DNA of 26,325 bases, from NCBI GenBank assembly GCA_023433985.1, contig JAEYTN010000187.1:1-26325 (forward strand), given 5' to 3'. A model generated the notes under the pieces. It worked only from the letters and a program-made list of their open reading frames with translations. It had not been told where the DNA came from and did no database searches. How positions within the stretch are numbered: the stretch's first letter is position 1; every line of letters begins with the position of its first letter. A program made the position numbers and the translations under genes. This document shows positions 8,014-14,950 of the stretch, piece by piece. The DNA is from Pseudomonadota bacterium. GTDB lineage: Bacteria > Pseudomonadota > Alphaproteobacteria > Rhizobiales > Devosiaceae.

Positions 8014-8154
8014 CGTGAACTCCGTGAGGTTCCGTTGGTTAGGACGCGTCGGCGTGTTGGTAGCACCCGGCGCGTCCGCCTTTGTAGGACCATTCCGCCC
8101 TTGGTCCCAAGCGCTGTTCCGGCACCTCCGTCAACAACTGTTCGGGAGTCACCG
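8014..8154. promoter_or_regulatory. Divergent region between integrase and head-module operon
   Basis: This 141-base gap separates the integrase start (minus strand) from the first head-module gene (plus strand). The terminator at 7106-7137 cuts off upstream late transcription, so a promoter for the head genes probably lies here, together with the integrase promoter. Visible elements are the strong hairpin at 8042-8077 and a short inverted repeat CTTGG-tc-CCAAG at 8100-8111 that could be a regulator site. I cannot point to a convincing -35/-10 pair on either strand. Confidence 0.4.
8042..8077. terminator. Strong stem-loop upstream of the head operon / in the integrase leader
   Basis: GGACGCG (8042-8048) pairs with CGCGTCC (8071-8077). 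The stem continues as TCGG/CCGG with one G-T pair, then GTG/CAC after a bulged base, and closes on a 7-base loop. The plus strand continues GCCTTTG, a poor T-run, so it is a weak or attenuator-like terminator. On the minus strand it would be a stable structure in the integrase 5' leader. Its function is not decided by sequence. Confidence 0.45.
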
Positions 8155-8484
8155 ATGGCGAAACATTCGAAAGCCCAGCTCGACCACGACGGCAACGGCA
8201 AGCCTGGCGGCGCGAAGAGGCCGGCCGCCCGTGCCGCGTTCAAGCCCGTTTGCGGCATGAGCGAAGAAGGCATTGACGCTTTCCTCGACGAGGCCGAAGC
8301 GCAGGACCGCGGCACCGCCCGCTTCCCGTGGCCGAAAGACCTGAAGGCCGATATCAAGGCGGCCATCTCCGGGATGGATTACATGCCGGCCGTCAAGGAA
8401 CGGGTAAACGAGATCGTCGTCGCCCAGGCGGGACCGGGCCTCTTCGGTCGCGGCCCGTTCAAGCTGCCGGGCATGCTGCAGTGA
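8155..8484 (+). CDS. Conserved small phage protein, head module (hypothetical)
   Basis: This is a 109-residue protein. The start at ATG 8155 is chosen because the residues before it are not protein-like and GGGAG lies about 9 bases upstream. The N-terminus is basic and lysine-rich (MAKHSKAQLDHDG). The centre is KPVCGMSEEGIDAFLDEAE followed by FPWPKDLKADIKAAI, and the C-terminus is GLFGRGPFKLPGML. I recall similar small proteins near the scaffold and capsid genes of alphaproteobacterial podoviruses, with no function known. No membrane segment or enzyme motif is visible. Its stop overlaps the GTG start of the next gene (GTGA), so the two are coupled. Confidence 0.7.
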   Translation: MAKHSKAQLDHDGNGKPGGAKRPAARAAFKPVCGMSEEGIDAFLDEAEAQDRGTARFPWPKDLKADIKAAISGMDYMPAVKERVNEIVVAQAGPGLFGRGPFKLPGMLQ

Positions 8485-8825
8485 CTGGCGGCCTTCGCTA
8501 CAAGTTCTGCCCCGACTGTGGGGATATGCATGACGTGCACGACTGGCCGGGCAACCATCGCCGGCCAGAAGAGGCGCTGGCAGCTCCGTCCGTGATTTCC
8601 GACAACCAGCCGCATCTGCAGTCGATGGCAAACGGCAAGTGGTACGATTCCAAATCCGAGATGCGGAAGTCGTACCTGCCGGGCGGCAACCCCCAAGGCG
8701 AGCGCTACACCGAAGTCGGCAATGACCCTGCCCTGCTGCGCCCGCGCAAGAAACCGAAGCCCGACCGGATGAAGGTGCGCGCCTCCGTCCATCGCGCGTT
8801 TTCTCAGGCAGGCTTCGGCGCCTGA
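8481..8825 (+). CDS. Small phage protein with CPDC zinc-knuckle-like start
   Basis: This is a 114-residue protein beginning at GTG 8481, which overlaps the upstream TGA. The N-terminus contains CPDCGDMHDVHDW (residues about 9-21), where two cysteines and two histidines could hold a metal. This is followed by an APSVISDNQ-type segment, then MANGKWYDSKSEMRKSYLPGG, resembling the regulatory FmdB/Zn-ribbon-plus-phage pattern, and a basic tail (RPRKKPKPDRMKVRASV). It is conserved next to the scaffold gene in related phages as far as I recall. A role in DNA or RNA binding or in head assembly is possible. Metal binding is inference. Confidence 0.7.
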   Translation: MTGGLRYKFCPDCGDMHDVHDWPGNHRRPEEALAAPSVISDNQPHLQSMANGKWYDSKSEMRKSYLPGGNPQGERYTEVGNDPALLRPRKKPKPDRMKVRASVHRAFSQAGFGA

Positions 8826-8828
8826 TAC

Positions 8829-8881
8829 GTCCAGCCTCTGGACTTCTCCCTACCCGCATCCTCTCAGACAGGAAAACCACC
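8829..8881 (+). promoter_or_regulatory. Leader module A: hairpin, pyrimidine tract and shared ribosome-site element before the scaffold gene
   Basis: A perfect 6-bp stem (GTCCAG-cct-CTGGAC, 8829-8843) is followed by a C/T-rich tract and the 16-base element CCTCTCAGACAGGAAA (8860-8875) just before the scaffold ATG at 8882. The same 16 bases, also after a hairpin and C/T tract, precede the gene at 11657. The AGGA inside the element is the ribosome site. The hairpin may end upstream mRNA or stabilise a processed 5' end. Confidence 0.6.
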
Positions 8882-10039
8882 ATGTCCGTTGACGACCTCA
8901 ACGGCGGCGCCGCTGCGCCTGCCGAAACGACCACGACCGAAACTTCGACTGACGCGCGCTCCGCTATCGACCGCGCATTCGATAGCGTCTTCGACGCCTC
9001 CGAAACCGGCGCTGCGCCCGCTGAGGCCGGCGAGCAGCAGCAGACCACCGACACCACGGCCGCCACCACTACCGAGCGCGAGCGCAACCCCGATGGCACG
9101 TTCAAGGGCAAGGACGCGGCCGCTGCAACCACCACCGACCCGGCCGCTGCCACGACTGCCACGGCCCCCGACATGGGCGAGGCGCCTGCTGGTTTTGATC
9201 CGGAGGCGAAGGCCGCCTGGGGGCAGACACCCGACCCGGTGAAGGGTGCCGTTACCCGTCGCCTCCGCGAGCTGGAAAGCGGCCTCGAGCGCTACCGGGG
9301 CGACGCACAGACCTACAACAACGTGTTCAAGCCGTTCGTGGATATCGCGCAGCGCGCCAATGCTGACCCGGCTGCCACGCTGCGCACCTATGTGCAGATC
9401 GACGATGCACTGGCGCGCGACTTCGACACGGGCATCTCCCTGATCTTCCAGCGCGCCGGCATCGACCCGCGCCAGTGGGCTGCCGCAGTGGCCGGCCAGC
9501 CCCCTCAGGCGGGGCAGCAGCAGCCCGGGGCAGCAGATCCCCGCGACAAGACAATCACCGAGCTGCGCCAGCAGATTTCCCGGCTGGAGAGGGGTGTCGG
9601 CGGCATCACCCAGACCCTCGCCGAACAGCAGACCAATGCCCTGAACAACCAGCTCAGCGGCTACGTGGCCACCCTCTCGGATGGCGACAAGACCCTCTTC
9701 AAGGAGTTGGATGGCGAGATCGCCGCGATCTTGCAGTCCGACCAGCAGATCACCCTGACCGACGCATTTGCGAAGGCCAAGGCCGATGCGCAGGCACGCT
9801 TCCAGCGCATCTTCGGCGCGGCGCCCTCAAACGGCGCAGCCCCGCTCCCGACGACGACTGCCACGACTACCGCAACGGCTCAGACCCGTACCGCAGGCAC
9901 CAGCGGCTCAGACCCGCGCAAGGGCCAACTCTCCGTAACCGGCGCCCCTGGCCGTGGTCAGTCGACCACCACCAAGGCGGTGCCGCCCTCCGCACGCGCA
10001 GCCATTGACGATGCCTTCGCAACGCTCGGGCTTGGCTGA
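8882..10039 (+). CDS. Putative head scaffolding protein
   Basis: This is a 385-residue protein directly upstream of the major capsid gene, the usual place of a scaffold. Scaffolds guide capsid assembly from inside the prohead and leave before or during packaging. The sequence fits: low-complexity Thr/Ala/Pro/Gln ends (about 8-100 and 325-370), a helical middle (DPVKGAVTRRLRELESGLERYRG through IFQRAG) and a coiled coil around DKTITELRQQISRLERGVGG (about 221-240). A nine-residue motif ARxAIDxAF occurs near both ends (25-33 and 371-379) and could be a capsid-binding helix used twice. No protease motif is visible. Assignment rests on position and composition, not on sequence identity. Confidence 0.75.
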   Translation: MSVDDLNGGAAAPAETTTTETSTDARSAIDRAFDSVFDASETGAAPAEAGEQQQTTDTTAATTTERERNPDGTFKGKDAAAATTTDPAAATTATAPDMGEAPAGFDPEAKAAWGQTPDPVKGAVTRRLRELESGLERYRGDAQTYNNVFKPFVDIAQRANADPAATLRTYVQIDDALARDFDTGISLIFQRAGIDPRQWAAAVAGQPPQAGQQQPGAADPRDKTITELRQQISRLERGVGGITQTLAEQQTNALNNQLSGYVATLSDGDKTLFKELDGEIAAILQSDQQITLTDAFAKAKADAQARFQRIFGAAPSNGAAPLPTTTATTTATAQTRTAGTSGSDPRKGQLSVTGAPGRGQSTTTKAVPPSARAAIDDAFATLGLG

Positions 10040-10065
10040 AGCAAAACCGAAAAGGAGTGCCTTAA

Positions 10066-11064
10066 ATGGCTCTCACGAATACCGAAAAGCTCCAGGAGGC
10101 TTTCTCCCTGGCGCTTGAGGATCGGTCGCAGGGGTACGCCGATCTGGTGTCCAACGCGAACGCTATCCTCTTCCTCATGAAGAAGAGGGGTCAGTTCAAG
10201 ACCTTCTCCGGCCCGACGATCCGCGAACGGCTGCTCTACAACGAGAGCGGTTCCTACGTCCGCTATGCCGGCTACGGGTTCCTCAACCCGACCCCGGCGG
10301 AGCTGTTCAACGATGCCGAGTTCACCCCGAAGCTGGCGGCGGTGTCTGTCACCCTGTCGGGTGAGGATATCCTCAAGAACAGCGGCACCAACCAGCTCAA
10401 GAACATCCTTGAAGAACACCTGATGGCTGCTGAACAGGAGCTGCAGGATCGTTTCGTCGAGGACGTTCACTCGGCTGGCCTCGAGGCCAACCAGATCGGC
10501 GGCCTGCAGATGGCCATTCCGACGACGCCGACCAACACCTATGGCGGCATCGATCGCAACGCCAACGCGATCTGGAAGACCACGACCTACGACGCCAACT
10601 CGGCTTTTTCGGGCATTACCGCCGTGTCGTCGACGACCGTCAAGACGATCTTCGACAACATCATGATCGCTCGATCCCGCGGCAACAAGGGCCCGAACGT
10701 GATCGCGGCCGGGCAGGAACACTACATCGCCTACACTGCGGCGACCGTGGCCATCCAGCAGATCACGAACGAAAACGAGCTGGGCAAGCTGGGCTTCTCC
10801 TCGCTCAAATACTACGGCGCCGGCCGCTCGGTCGACGTTGTGCTCGAAGGCGGCATCGGCTCCGCCATGCCGTCGAACACGTCCTACTTCCTGGACACCA
10901 CGGCCCTGAAGTTCCGCATCCACGAGGATCGTAACTTCGTGAAGTTCGGCGGGAAGCAGACCCCCACCAACCAGGACGCGATTGTCCAGCACATCGGTTT
11001 CTTCGGAAACCTGACGCTGAACAACCCGCTCCACACCGCCAAGCTCTACGACTCGTCCCCGTGA
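10066..11064 (+). CDS. Phage major capsid protein
   Basis: This is a 332-residue protein with a strong AAGGAG ribosome site, in the position expected between scaffold and decoration genes. The sequence has capsid-like features: an N-terminal helical arm (TEKLQEAFSLALEDRSQGYADLVSNANAI), a beta-rich loop region (GPTIRERLLYNESGSYVRYAGYGF), a long helix of the spine type (NILEEHLMAAEQELQDRFVEDV) and a C-terminal strand region ending FGNLTLNNPLHTAKL. The size and head-gene neighbourhood resemble the capsid proteins of Bordetella phage BPP-1-type podoviruses, which have an HK97-like fold with changed connectivity. That link is a recollection of gene layout, not an alignment. Capsid identity is well supported by context. 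Confidence 0.88.
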   Translation: MALTNTEKLQEAFSLALEDRSQGYADLVSNANAILFLMKKRGQFKTFSGPTIRERLLYNESGSYVRYAGYGFLNPTPAELFNDAEFTPKLAAVSVTLSGEDILKNSGTNQLKNILEEHLMAAEQELQDRFVEDVHSAGLEANQIGGLQMAIPTTPTNTYGGIDRNANAIWKTTTYDANSAFSGITAVSSTTVKTIFDNIMIARSRGNKGPNVIAAGQEHYIAYTAATVAIQQITNENELGKLGFSSLKYYGAGRSVDVVLEGGIGSAMPSNTSYFLDTTALKFRIHEDRNFVKFGGKQTPTNQDAIVQHIGFFGNLTLNNPLHTAKLYDSSP

Positions 11065-11091
11065 TCGGCTGAGCAGAAAGGAACCCCGGAA

Positions 11092-11586
11092 ATGGCTTAC
11101 GTCATTCAGGACAACTCGCTCGGCTGGACCCCCATCGCGAGCGTGGATACCACCCAGCGGCACCCCCTGGGCACCATCGTCAAGGCTTCCGACCCGACCT
11201 ACGGGTCGGGCGAGTTCATCTACGTGAAAGGCGTCACCTCCGGCGCTCAGTACGCGTGGGCGACGTACAACCTCGACGACGGCTCGACCACCCTGCTGGC
11301 GGCGAACGCCATCGGCCCGGTGGGCATCATGCAGGCGGCGCTGATCGCCAATACCTTTGGCTGGCTGCAGATCAGCGGCAAGGCCATCGGCAAGGCACTC
11401 GCCTCCTACGCCGACAATGCCGCGGTGTATGCGACCTCGACGGCCGGCTCGGTCGACGATGCGGTGGTCGACGGCGACATGGTGCACCTGGCGAAAGGCG
11501 CCTCCGCCGTGGATACGCCGTCGACTGGCCTCGCCGAGTTCGAGATCAGCCGTCCATACTGCGACGATATCACGACCAACGACTAA
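11092..11586 (+). CDS. Capsid decoration / head stabilisation protein candidate
   Basis: This is a 164-residue protein immediately after the capsid gene with its own AAAGGA ribosome site. It is beta-rich and compact, with strands such as GEFIYVKGVTSGAQYAWATYNL and a small alanine-rich helix (IGPVGIMQAALIA). It has no signal peptide, membrane segment or coiled coil. Position, size and composition match the cement or decoration proteins that trimerise on the outside of many HK97-fold capsids. A strong hairpin follows the gene, as expected where capsid and decoration messages are made in large amounts. The role is inferred from context. Confidence 0.7.
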   Translation: MAYVIQDNSLGWTPIASVDTTQRHPLGTIVKASDPTYGSGEFIYVKGVTSGAQYAWATYNLDDGSTTLLAANAIGPVGIMQAALIANTFGWLQISGKAIGKALASYADNAAVYATSTAGSVDDAVVDGDMVHLAKGASAVDTPSTGLAEFEISRPYCDDITTND

Positions 11587-11595
11587 CCCCTGGGC

Positions 11596-11617
11596 GGGGC
11601 GGGCTTCGGCCTGCCCC
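11596..11617 (+). terminator. Hairpin with UUCG loop after the decoration gene
   Basis: GGGGCGGGC (11596-11604) pairs with GCCTGCCCC (11609-11617) through one G-T pair and closes on a TTCG tetraloop, an extra-stable loop type. It is followed by CTTCCCTCTCTTG, pyrimidine-rich but not a pure T-run. It probably ends part of the capsid and decoration transcripts, or protects their 3' end, lowering expression of the genes after it. Confidence 0.75.
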
Positions 11618-11656
11618 CTTCCCTCTCTTGCACCCTCTCAGACAGGAAACTGACCA
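11618..11656 (+). promoter_or_regulatory. Leader module B: second copy of the pyrimidine tract and ribosome-site element
   Basis: After the hairpin at 11596-11617 comes a C/T tract and then CCTCTCAGACAGGAAA at 11634-11649, identical to 8860-8875. The ATG follows 7 bases later (6 bases later in module A). Identity over 16 bases, well beyond a ribosome site, together with the same hairpin-tract-element order, suggests duplication or common regulation. Confidence 0.6.
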
Positions 11657-12421
11657 ATGGCTGAAGACAAGCCCCACCTGCACGTCGAGTTCTACAACGA
11701 AGCCGTTGAGAACAAGCGCAAGTCCATCGAGGCCGGCCGCCCGATCTTCGAAGATCGCGAGATGGTCCGCATCCGCATCGCTGGCGACCCGAAGAATACC
11801 CTGATCGCCCCGGCGACCGACGCCTGTGGCCGCGACCGGGAAACCAACTTGCCGATCACCTACAAGGACAAGTTCCCGGAGCATTACCGCTACTTCAAGG
11901 ACAACGGCGGCGCCGCCATCGTTGGCACCCCGCTGACCGAAGTGTCCTGGCTCACCGCGTCCAAGGTGGCGGAGTTGAAGGCTCTGAGCATCTTCACCGT
12001 GGAGGCGCTGGCGCAGCTTGACGGCTCGCTGCTGGCGCGCATCGGCCTTGGCGCCCGTGAACTGAAGAACCAGGCGCAGGCGTGGATCGACAAGTCCAAT
12101 GGTGCCGTCGACGCTGGCCGCTTTGCCGATGAACTGTCGGCCCGTGACCAGATCATCGAACAGTTGCGCCGCGATATCGCCGCGCTGCAGTCCGGAGAGG
12201 CGCCCGCGCCCCCTGCCCCCGAAGCCCCGACACCCGTCACCGACGCAGGCCTCGGCGAAAACTCGCCGTTCTGGGCCTGGGAAGACGCCGATATCAAGAA
12301 CTGGATCAAGGATAACGGCGGCGCGGCTCCGGTCGGCAATCCGGCCCACAAAACCCTTGTCGCCAAGGCCGATGCGCTCAACGACGAGCTGATGGCCAAG
12401 CAGCAGCAGCGGGCCGCGTAA
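11657..12421 (+). CDS. Phage head-module protein with helical hairpin and HeH/LEM-like C-terminus
   Basis: This is a 254-residue protein between decoration and adaptor genes. Residues 1-95 include a beta-rich start (LHVEFYNEAVENK, MVRIRIAGDP). Residues 101-145 look like a helix-hairpin-helix unit (VAELKALSIFTVEALAQL, then IGLGARELKNQAQAW). A short coiled coil follows (about 158-178), then a proline-rich linker (181-194). The C-terminus (about 207-243) has WEDADIKNWIKDNGGAAPVG and a following helix, resembling the HeH/LEM or SAP-type helix-extended-loop-helix fold used for nucleic-acid or protein binding. The motif KDNGGAA-VG-P occurs twice (81-92 and 218-229). Its function in the virion is unknown. 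The ATG at 11657 follows the shared leader element. Confidence 0.7.
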   Translation: MAEDKPHLHVEFYNEAVENKRKSIEAGRPIFEDREMVRIRIAGDPKNTLIAPATDACGRDRETNLPITYKDKFPEHYRYFKDNGGAAIVGTPLTEVSWLTASKVAELKALSIFTVEALAQLDGSLLARIGLGARELKNQAQAWIDKSNGAVDAGRFADELSARDQIIEQLRRDIAALQSGEAPAPPAPEAPTPVTDAGLGENSPFWAWEDADIKNWIKDNGGAAPVGNPAHKTLVAKADALNDELMAKQQQRAA

Positions 12422-12422
12422 C

Positions 12423-13130
12423 ATGACCGTCCTGTCCGTCGTCACTGAGGCCGCAACGAAGATCGGCGTAGCTGTGCCTTCCGCGCTGTTCAGCGACACG
12501 AGCAGGACGGGCGTGGAGCTGCAGGAGGCGGTCAACGAGGCCGCCATGACCATGATCGACGACTTCGACTGGCAGCAGTTGAAGGATATCGGCACGCTGA
12601 CCGGCGACGGCTCGGCGACCGATTTCCCGCTGCCGGTGGATTTCCTCCGGATGCCGAAGGCCGCCAACCTCTGGCCTTCGGAGGAACCCACTCACCCGGT
12701 CACCTTCTACTTCGACCTCGACGAGTGGCTGGCGATGGAAGTGCAAGCCGTCAACGAGGTGACGCGCCGTGCCATCATCTACGGCGGGCGGCTCCACCTG
12801 AAGCCGGCGATGGCCAATGGTGCGACGGCCAAGTTCCCGTACGTCAAGAACCTGATCGTACTCGCCGAAGGGGATACCGCCCCCACCAAGACCCGGTTCA
12901 CGGCCGATACCGACACTTTCGCGCTCGACGAACGGGCGCTGAAGCTCAACCTGATCTGGCGCTGGAAGGCTGCCAAGGGCCGCCCCTACGCCGAAGACCA
13001 GAGCGCATACCAGGCGCTGGTCGACAGTCTGGCGGGCAACAGCAAGGGCCCGCGGGTGATCCGCCTTGGCCGGCGCCGCCTAGTAGTTCGCGACGCCTCC
13101 CCCAGCTACCCGTGGAGCATTACCCCCTGA
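12423..13130 (+). CDS. Head-tail adaptor protein, P22 gp4-like
   Basis: This is a 235-residue protein starting two bases after the previous stop. Proteins of this type bind below the portal ring after packaging and form the platform for the hub or tail. The N-terminus is helical with a pattern typical for the family: SVVTEAATKIGV, then ELQEAVNEAAMTMIDDFDWQQLKDIGTLTGDG. A beta-rich centre follows (DFPLPVDFLRMP, RAIIYGGRLHLKP), then a C-terminal helix pair (DERALKLNLIWRWKAAKGRPYAEDQSAYQALV). It is longer than P22 gp4 (166 residues). It lies directly before the gp10-like gene, matching the gp4-gp10 order. The family call is moderately confident. Confidence 0.72.
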   Translation: MTVLSVVTEAATKIGVAVPSALFSDTSRTGVELQEAVNEAAMTMIDDFDWQQLKDIGTLTGDGSATDFPLPVDFLRMPKAANLWPSEEPTHPVTFYFDLDEWLAMEVQAVNEVTRRAIIYGGRLHLKPAMANGATAKFPYVKNLIVLAEGDTAPTKTRFTADTDTFALDERALKLNLIWRWKAAKGRPYAEDQSAYQALVDSLAGNSKGPRVIRLGRRRLVVRDASPSYPWSITP

Positions 13131-14950
13131 TGCTGCGCCGCCCTCCCACGCCCGCCGCTGTGCGCCCACAAAGCCGGTCGACTTCGGTGCCGGCTCCGGT
13201 GCTGGGCTGGATTTCGGCTCAGAACCTTGCAGCAGGCACCAAGGGCAGCGCGGTGCGCCTCGAGAACTGGTTTCCGACCACGCGCGGAATCCGGATGATC
13301 GGCGGGTCGCGCAAGCACGCCACGGCTTCCGAGGATCAGGAACCGTGCGAAAGCCTGATGGCCTATTCCGGCTCGAGCCGCAGGCTCTTTGCTGGCGTCG
13401 ACGGCAACATCATCGACGTGACCGCACCGGCTGACGCGGGCGTCGAGCCGTCCGCCGCTGTCACCGGGCAGACCAGCAACTACTACTGCGCCATCAACTA
13501 CGCCACGGCCGGCGGCTTCTATATGTACGCCCTCAACGGCACGGACAGCCCGCGGCTATACGACGGGGCCAACTGGTACCAGGTGACCGACAAGCCGCTG
13601 GTGTCGCTGGCCTTCGACGCGCAGACCGTCAATTTCACCGTGGGCAACACGATCACGGGCGGCACCTCGGGGGCGACCGGCACTATCGAGGCGCAGACCG
13701 ATAGCGGCACCACCGGCACGCTGCTGATCCGGAAGACCTCCGGCACCTTTCAGGACAACGAGACGATCACAGCGTCGGGCGGCGGTTCGGCCACGGCCAA
13801 CGGCACCGCCAGCACAATTGTCCCAGCCATTACCGGCGTCACCACGGCGAACCTGACGCAGGGGACCGCCTACCGCAACCGCATCTATTTCACGGAGGCC
13901 GGCACCACCAACGTGTGGGCGCTGCCGGCTGACAGCATCGGTGGAGCCGCGGTGCAGATCAGCCTGGCGGGCGTGTTCCGCAAGGGCGGGACGGTACAGT
14001 TCGTCGCGACGTGGTCGCTCGACGCGGGCGACGGCCTGGACGACAAGCTGGTGGTTGTGTCAAGCGAAGGCGAAGTTGTCGTCTATCAGGGCTCCGATCC
14101 AGCCGATCCCGACAACTGGGGCACGGTGGGTAACTACGAATGCCCGCGCCCGATGGGGAAGAACGCCTTCATGCGCGCAGGCGGCGATCTGGTGATCCTC
14201 ACCGAGCAGGGCGCCGTCCCACTCTCGCAGATCATTGCCAAAGACCCGGCAGCGCTCGCCTTGGCCGCCATCTCCCGAAACATCCAAGAAGATTGGATAA
14301 CGGATGCTGGCGCACGTCGAACCCTGCCCTGGGAAATCGTGAAATGGCCCTCGCGCTCAATGACGCTGGTGTCCACCCCGACCGTCACGGCGGGGCTGCC
14401 CGACCAGTGCTACATCGTCAACTCTGAAACCGGTGCATGGTGCAAGCGCACCGGCTGGGGCATGCGGTGCATGGCCTATCACGACGGGCTGATCTATTTC
14501 GGCACCAATGACGGCCGCGTCCTGATCGCCGATACCGGCGGCTCCGATGACGGCGCCAACTACGATTGCGTAGCGGTGACGGCATGGGACCACCTCAAGG
14601 CCATCGGGTACGACAAGACGGTGCTGATGGCGCGCGGGCAGTTCCTCGCCGCGACGCCTTTCAACCCGCAGTTTTCGGCCTCCACCGACTATTCGATCAC
14701 CCTGCCCACCGCTCCGAACGTGGCGAGCGCGCCAGCATCTGCCAACACCTGGGACAGCGGCCTATGGGATGAGGCGCAGTGGGATGAAGGTTCGGTGTCG
14801 CAGCCGGTGTCGACCAACTGGCTATCCATCGGCGTGAGCGGCACCGTGATCGCGACGCAGTTGCAGGTCACGGCCGGCAGAACCGAAACCCCCAGCGTGG
14901 AGCTGGTGACCATCGATCTGCTGTATGAAACAGGGGAGCTGATGCTTTGA
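13130..14950 (+). CDS. Packaged-DNA stabilisation / tail hub protein, P22 gp10-like, with extra domain
   Basis: This is a 606-residue protein whose ATG overlaps the adaptor stop (TGATG). The start of the folded part (about 25-75) has the family pattern: an NLAAGTKGSAVRLENWFPTTRG segment, then GGSRKHA. The rest is beta-rich with repeated short strands (RLFAGVDGNIIDVT, RIYFTEAGTTNVW, GLIYFGTNDGRVLIAD), consistent with a propeller-like hub that plugs the portal channel. Residues about 164-230 form an inserted repeat-like domain (NFTVGNTITGGTSGATGTIEA, then GTFQDNETITAS) of a sort found in many phage virion proteins, which accounts for part of the excess over P22 gp10 (about 470 residues). The C-terminus has paired W-D motifs (DSGLWDEAQWDEG). 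Assignment is from motif and position. Confidence 0.75.
   Translation: MLRRPPTPAAVRPQSRSTSVPAPVLGWISAQNLAAGTKGSAVRLENWFPTTRGIRMIGGSRKHATASEDQEPCESLMAYSGSSRRLFAGVDGNIIDVTAPADAGVEPSAAVTGQTSNYYCAINYATAGGFYMYALNGTDSPRLYDGANWYQVTDKPLVSLAFDAQTVNFTVGNTITGGTSGATGTIEAQTDSGTTGTLLIRKTSGTFQDNETITASGGGSATANGTASTIVPAITGVTTANLTQGTAYRNRIYFTEAGTTNVWALPADSIGGAAVQISLAGVFRKGGTVQFVATWSLDAGDGLDDKLVVVSSEGEVVVYQGSDPADPDNWGTVGNYECPRPMGKNAFMRAGGDLVILTEQGAVPLSQIIAKDPAALALAAISRNIQEDWITDAGARRTLPWEIVKWPSRSMTLVSTPTVTAGLPDQCYIVNSETGAWCKRTGWGMRCMAYHDGLIYFGTNDGRVLIADTGGSDDGANYDCVAVTAWDHLKAIGYDKTVLMARGQFLAATPFNPQFSASTDYSITLPTAPNVASAPASANTWDSGLWDEAQWDEGSVSQPVSTNWLSIGVSGTVIATQLQVTAGRTETPSVELVTIDLLYETGELML

Noticed and set aside
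9958..11487. Minus-strand open frame of 509 codons opposite the capsid genes
   Set aside because: It is antisense to the clearly coding capsid and decoration genes, is rich in Arg/Gly/Val/His typical of a GC-rich shadow frame, and has no motif.
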